The position numbers and the translations under genes are program-made. The notes under the pieces were generated by a model. The model saw only the letters and a program-made list of their open reading frames with translations. It was not told the origin of the DNA and made no database searches. From NCBI RefSeq assembly GCF_008312935.1, contig NZ_VSZO01000015.1:1-64000 (forward strand): a DNA stretch of 64,000 nt, given 5' to 3'. This document shows positions 62,886-64,000 of the stretch, one piece after another. Position 1 is the stretch's first letter, and each line of letters opens with the position of its first letter. This stretch comes from Roseiconus lacunae. Lineage in GTDB: Bacteria; Planctomycetota; Planctomycetia; Pirellulales; Pirellulaceae.

Positions 62886-63634
62886 GCAAACGAAAGAAGC
62901 TTGAGCCCAGTGTTCCGAGCAAGGCCTATCTCGTTTCCTTTGGTGACACGATGACGGCACTGCTTGCGTTCTTCATCGTTCTCAACTCGCTGGCAAAAGA
63001 ACAGACCGGCGCGAACATGTATTCTGGAACGGGGTCGTTCGTCAATGCGTTCACCAGTGCGGGAACACCGGGGAAAATGTCCGGTGATCGATCTTCAGAG
63101 ATGATCCAACAAGAGTCTCAAAAGCCGTTGTACGCGCTTCAGGAAAACTTGCACAAGAATGAAAAGCAAGAGGACGTTGGTCCGGATGAGAGCAACAACC
63201 ATGAACGAGTCATCGATCGTGACCGGGAGCAGTTTCAGAAGTTTTTGAAAGAACTCGAGGAGCAACTTGATTTACGGACCTTGCCGCAGATCGAAGATCA
63301 AGTTGTCTTTGACTCCTTTCAACCGCCGGACCCAAAGACCGGTAAAATCAGCCGTCACGCGACGCAGCTAATTTCCGAAACCTTGTCAAAAATGCGTGAT
63401 GAAAACATGGTGATGGAGATCGTCGTTTGGGCGGACATGCCAAAGGCCTCAGCACTGAAACGGACTTTGGAGAAGTCAACCAAACTACGAAACGAAGTCG
63501 AGTCGTCCTTTTGGATGAACCAATCGACCCGTTCTCGCATCAAATACCGCGTGAAGCCCTGGTTGTTCGCCGATGCGAAACGCCCACAGATGTCGATCAT
63601 CCTGGGACGCCAAGCGTCGCCGGCTGCTCCGTAG
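62882..63634 (+). CDS. MotB-like stator protein 2
   Basis: 250 residues, coupled by ATGA to the first motB-like gene. SKAYLVSFGDTMTALLAFFIVL is again the MotB plug and helix, with the ion-binding Asp in GDTMTALL. The following sequence (Ser/Gly/Gln-rich, then a coiled EQFQKFLKELEEQLDL segment) is unlike the first protein, and the C-terminus (EIVVWADMPKASALKRTLE ... RIKYRVKPWLFADAKR) is only remotely OmpA-like. A pair of different MotB-type subunits suggests a heteromeric stator or lineage-specific anchoring. Confidence 0.85.
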   Translation: MSKRKKLEPSVPSKAYLVSFGDTMTALLAFFIVLNSLAKEQTGANMYSGTGSFVNAFTSAGTPGKMSGDRSSEMIQQESQKPLYALQENLHKNEKQEDVGPDESNNHERVIDRDREQFQKFLKELEEQLDLRTLPQIEDQVVFDSFQPPDPKTGKISRHATQLISETLSKMRDENMVMEIVVWADMPKASALKRTLEKSTKLRNEVESSFWMNQSTRSRIKYRVKPWLFADAKRPQMSIILGRQASPAAP

Positions 63635-63684
63635 CGAAGCAACCTCTTTGCGACATCATCCTTCGTCGCCGATACGAATCTTAA

Positions 63685-64000
63685 TTATGAATCGATCGGC
63701 GCGCTAAACGTGCTGCCACGTTTGAGTTGATGACCTCGTAGCCATTGCTCACCGCTCATTTGGTTCTTCCCCGCCGGACGGATTTCGTCGAGTCGCAAAA
63801 GTCCGTCTCCGCAGCAAACGATCAATTCCTGATCGCCGGTGACTTGTCCCGGTTGAAGTTCCGCGACATCTCCTTCGACCGGACTGACTCGCAGGACGGC
63901 GATCCGTTGAGGCGGTTTACCTTGGCGAAGTTGGATCTCGGTGTAAGCAATCGGCCAGGGCTGCATCCCACGGACGTGGCAGTCAATCTTGCTGCGATCC
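63685..64000 (-). CDS. fmt: methionyl-tRNA formyltransferase, C-terminal part
   Basis: The 3' end of a minus-strand gene that continues beyond the window. About 105 residues are visible: KIDCHVRGMQPWPIAYTEI matches the Fmt C-terminal domain, followed by the beta-barrel tRNA-binding region (VEGDVAELQPGQVTG, ELIVCCGDGLLRLDEIRPAGK) and the end motif MSGEQWLRGHQLKRGSTF. It formylates Met-tRNA for translation initiation. The catalytic N-terminal domain lies outside the window. Confidence 0.9.
   Translation of the reverse strand, partial: DRSKIDCHVRGMQPWPIAYTEIQLRQGKPPQRIAVLRVSPVEGDVAELQPGQVTGDQELIVCCGDGLLRLDEIRPAGKNQMSGEQWLRGHQLKRGSTFSAPIDS

Overview
The window looks like chromosomal DNA of a planctomycete of the family Pirellulaceae (Rhodopirellula-like). 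This rests on family content: paired DUF1592-type cytochrome/PA14 and DUF1552 proteins, a DUF1501 protein, a DUF1598 protein, several secreted sulfatases, a long MoxR/DUF58/von Willebrand (Bat-like) locus, and short palindromic repeats scattered between genes. Names come from reading the translations; no database search was run.

Layout. 0.3-2 kb: two minus-strand genes, one unknown and one secreted DUF1080-like protein. 2.1-7.7 kb (+): recQ, then ftsH translationally coupled to a thioredoxin-fold [2Fe-2S] ferredoxin. 7.7-9.0 kb (-): a protein I read as a polymorphic toxin with a C-terminal edema-factor/ExoY/CyaA-type nucleotidyl cyclase domain, the most unusual gene here. 9.1-23.1 kb: a sulfatase fused to an alpha/beta hydrolase, a PQQ-propeller protein, a TIM-barrel isomerase-like protein with a clear terminator, a DUF1592/DUF1552 pair, a GNAT acetyltransferase, a DUF1598 protein and a divergent FHA-GAF-sigma54 activator. 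23.3-31.3 kb: a small secreted protein, lysS, a broken sulfatase gene, a second DUF1592/DUF1552 pair and a DUF1501 gene. 31.6-37.3 kb: a histidine kinase/NtrC-type regulator pair, a sulfatase with a TTG start, and a gamma-glutamylcyclotransferase-like protein.

38.2-51.2 kb (+) is a seven-gene locus: MoxR ATPase, DUF58, a BatA-like VWA membrane protein, a second VWA membrane protein, a large DUF4175-like membrane protein, a coiled-coil Glu/Gln-rich secreted protein and a Gln-tract membrane protein. It resembles the Bat (aerotolerance) operon enlarged with lineage-specific parts. An rsmD-like methyltransferase follows and meets the flagellar operon tail to tail with overlapping stop codons.

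52.1-61.1 kb (-) is a flagellar operon transcribed flgB-flgC-fliE-fliF-fliG-fliH-fliI-fliJ-(motE-like)-fliQ-fliR-flhB, mostly joined by 1-4 base overlaps. It encodes rod, MS-ring, switch and export parts; fliP, flhA, fliM and fliN are not in the window. Divergent from it are motA and two consecutive motB-like genes (61.5-63.6 kb). The window ends inside fmt (methionyl-tRNA formyltransferase).

No rRNA, tRNA, CRISPR array, intact insertion sequence or prophage was recognised. Several intergenic gaps carry copies of a roughly 100-base stem-loop repeat (six copies seen) and shorter GC-rich repeats.
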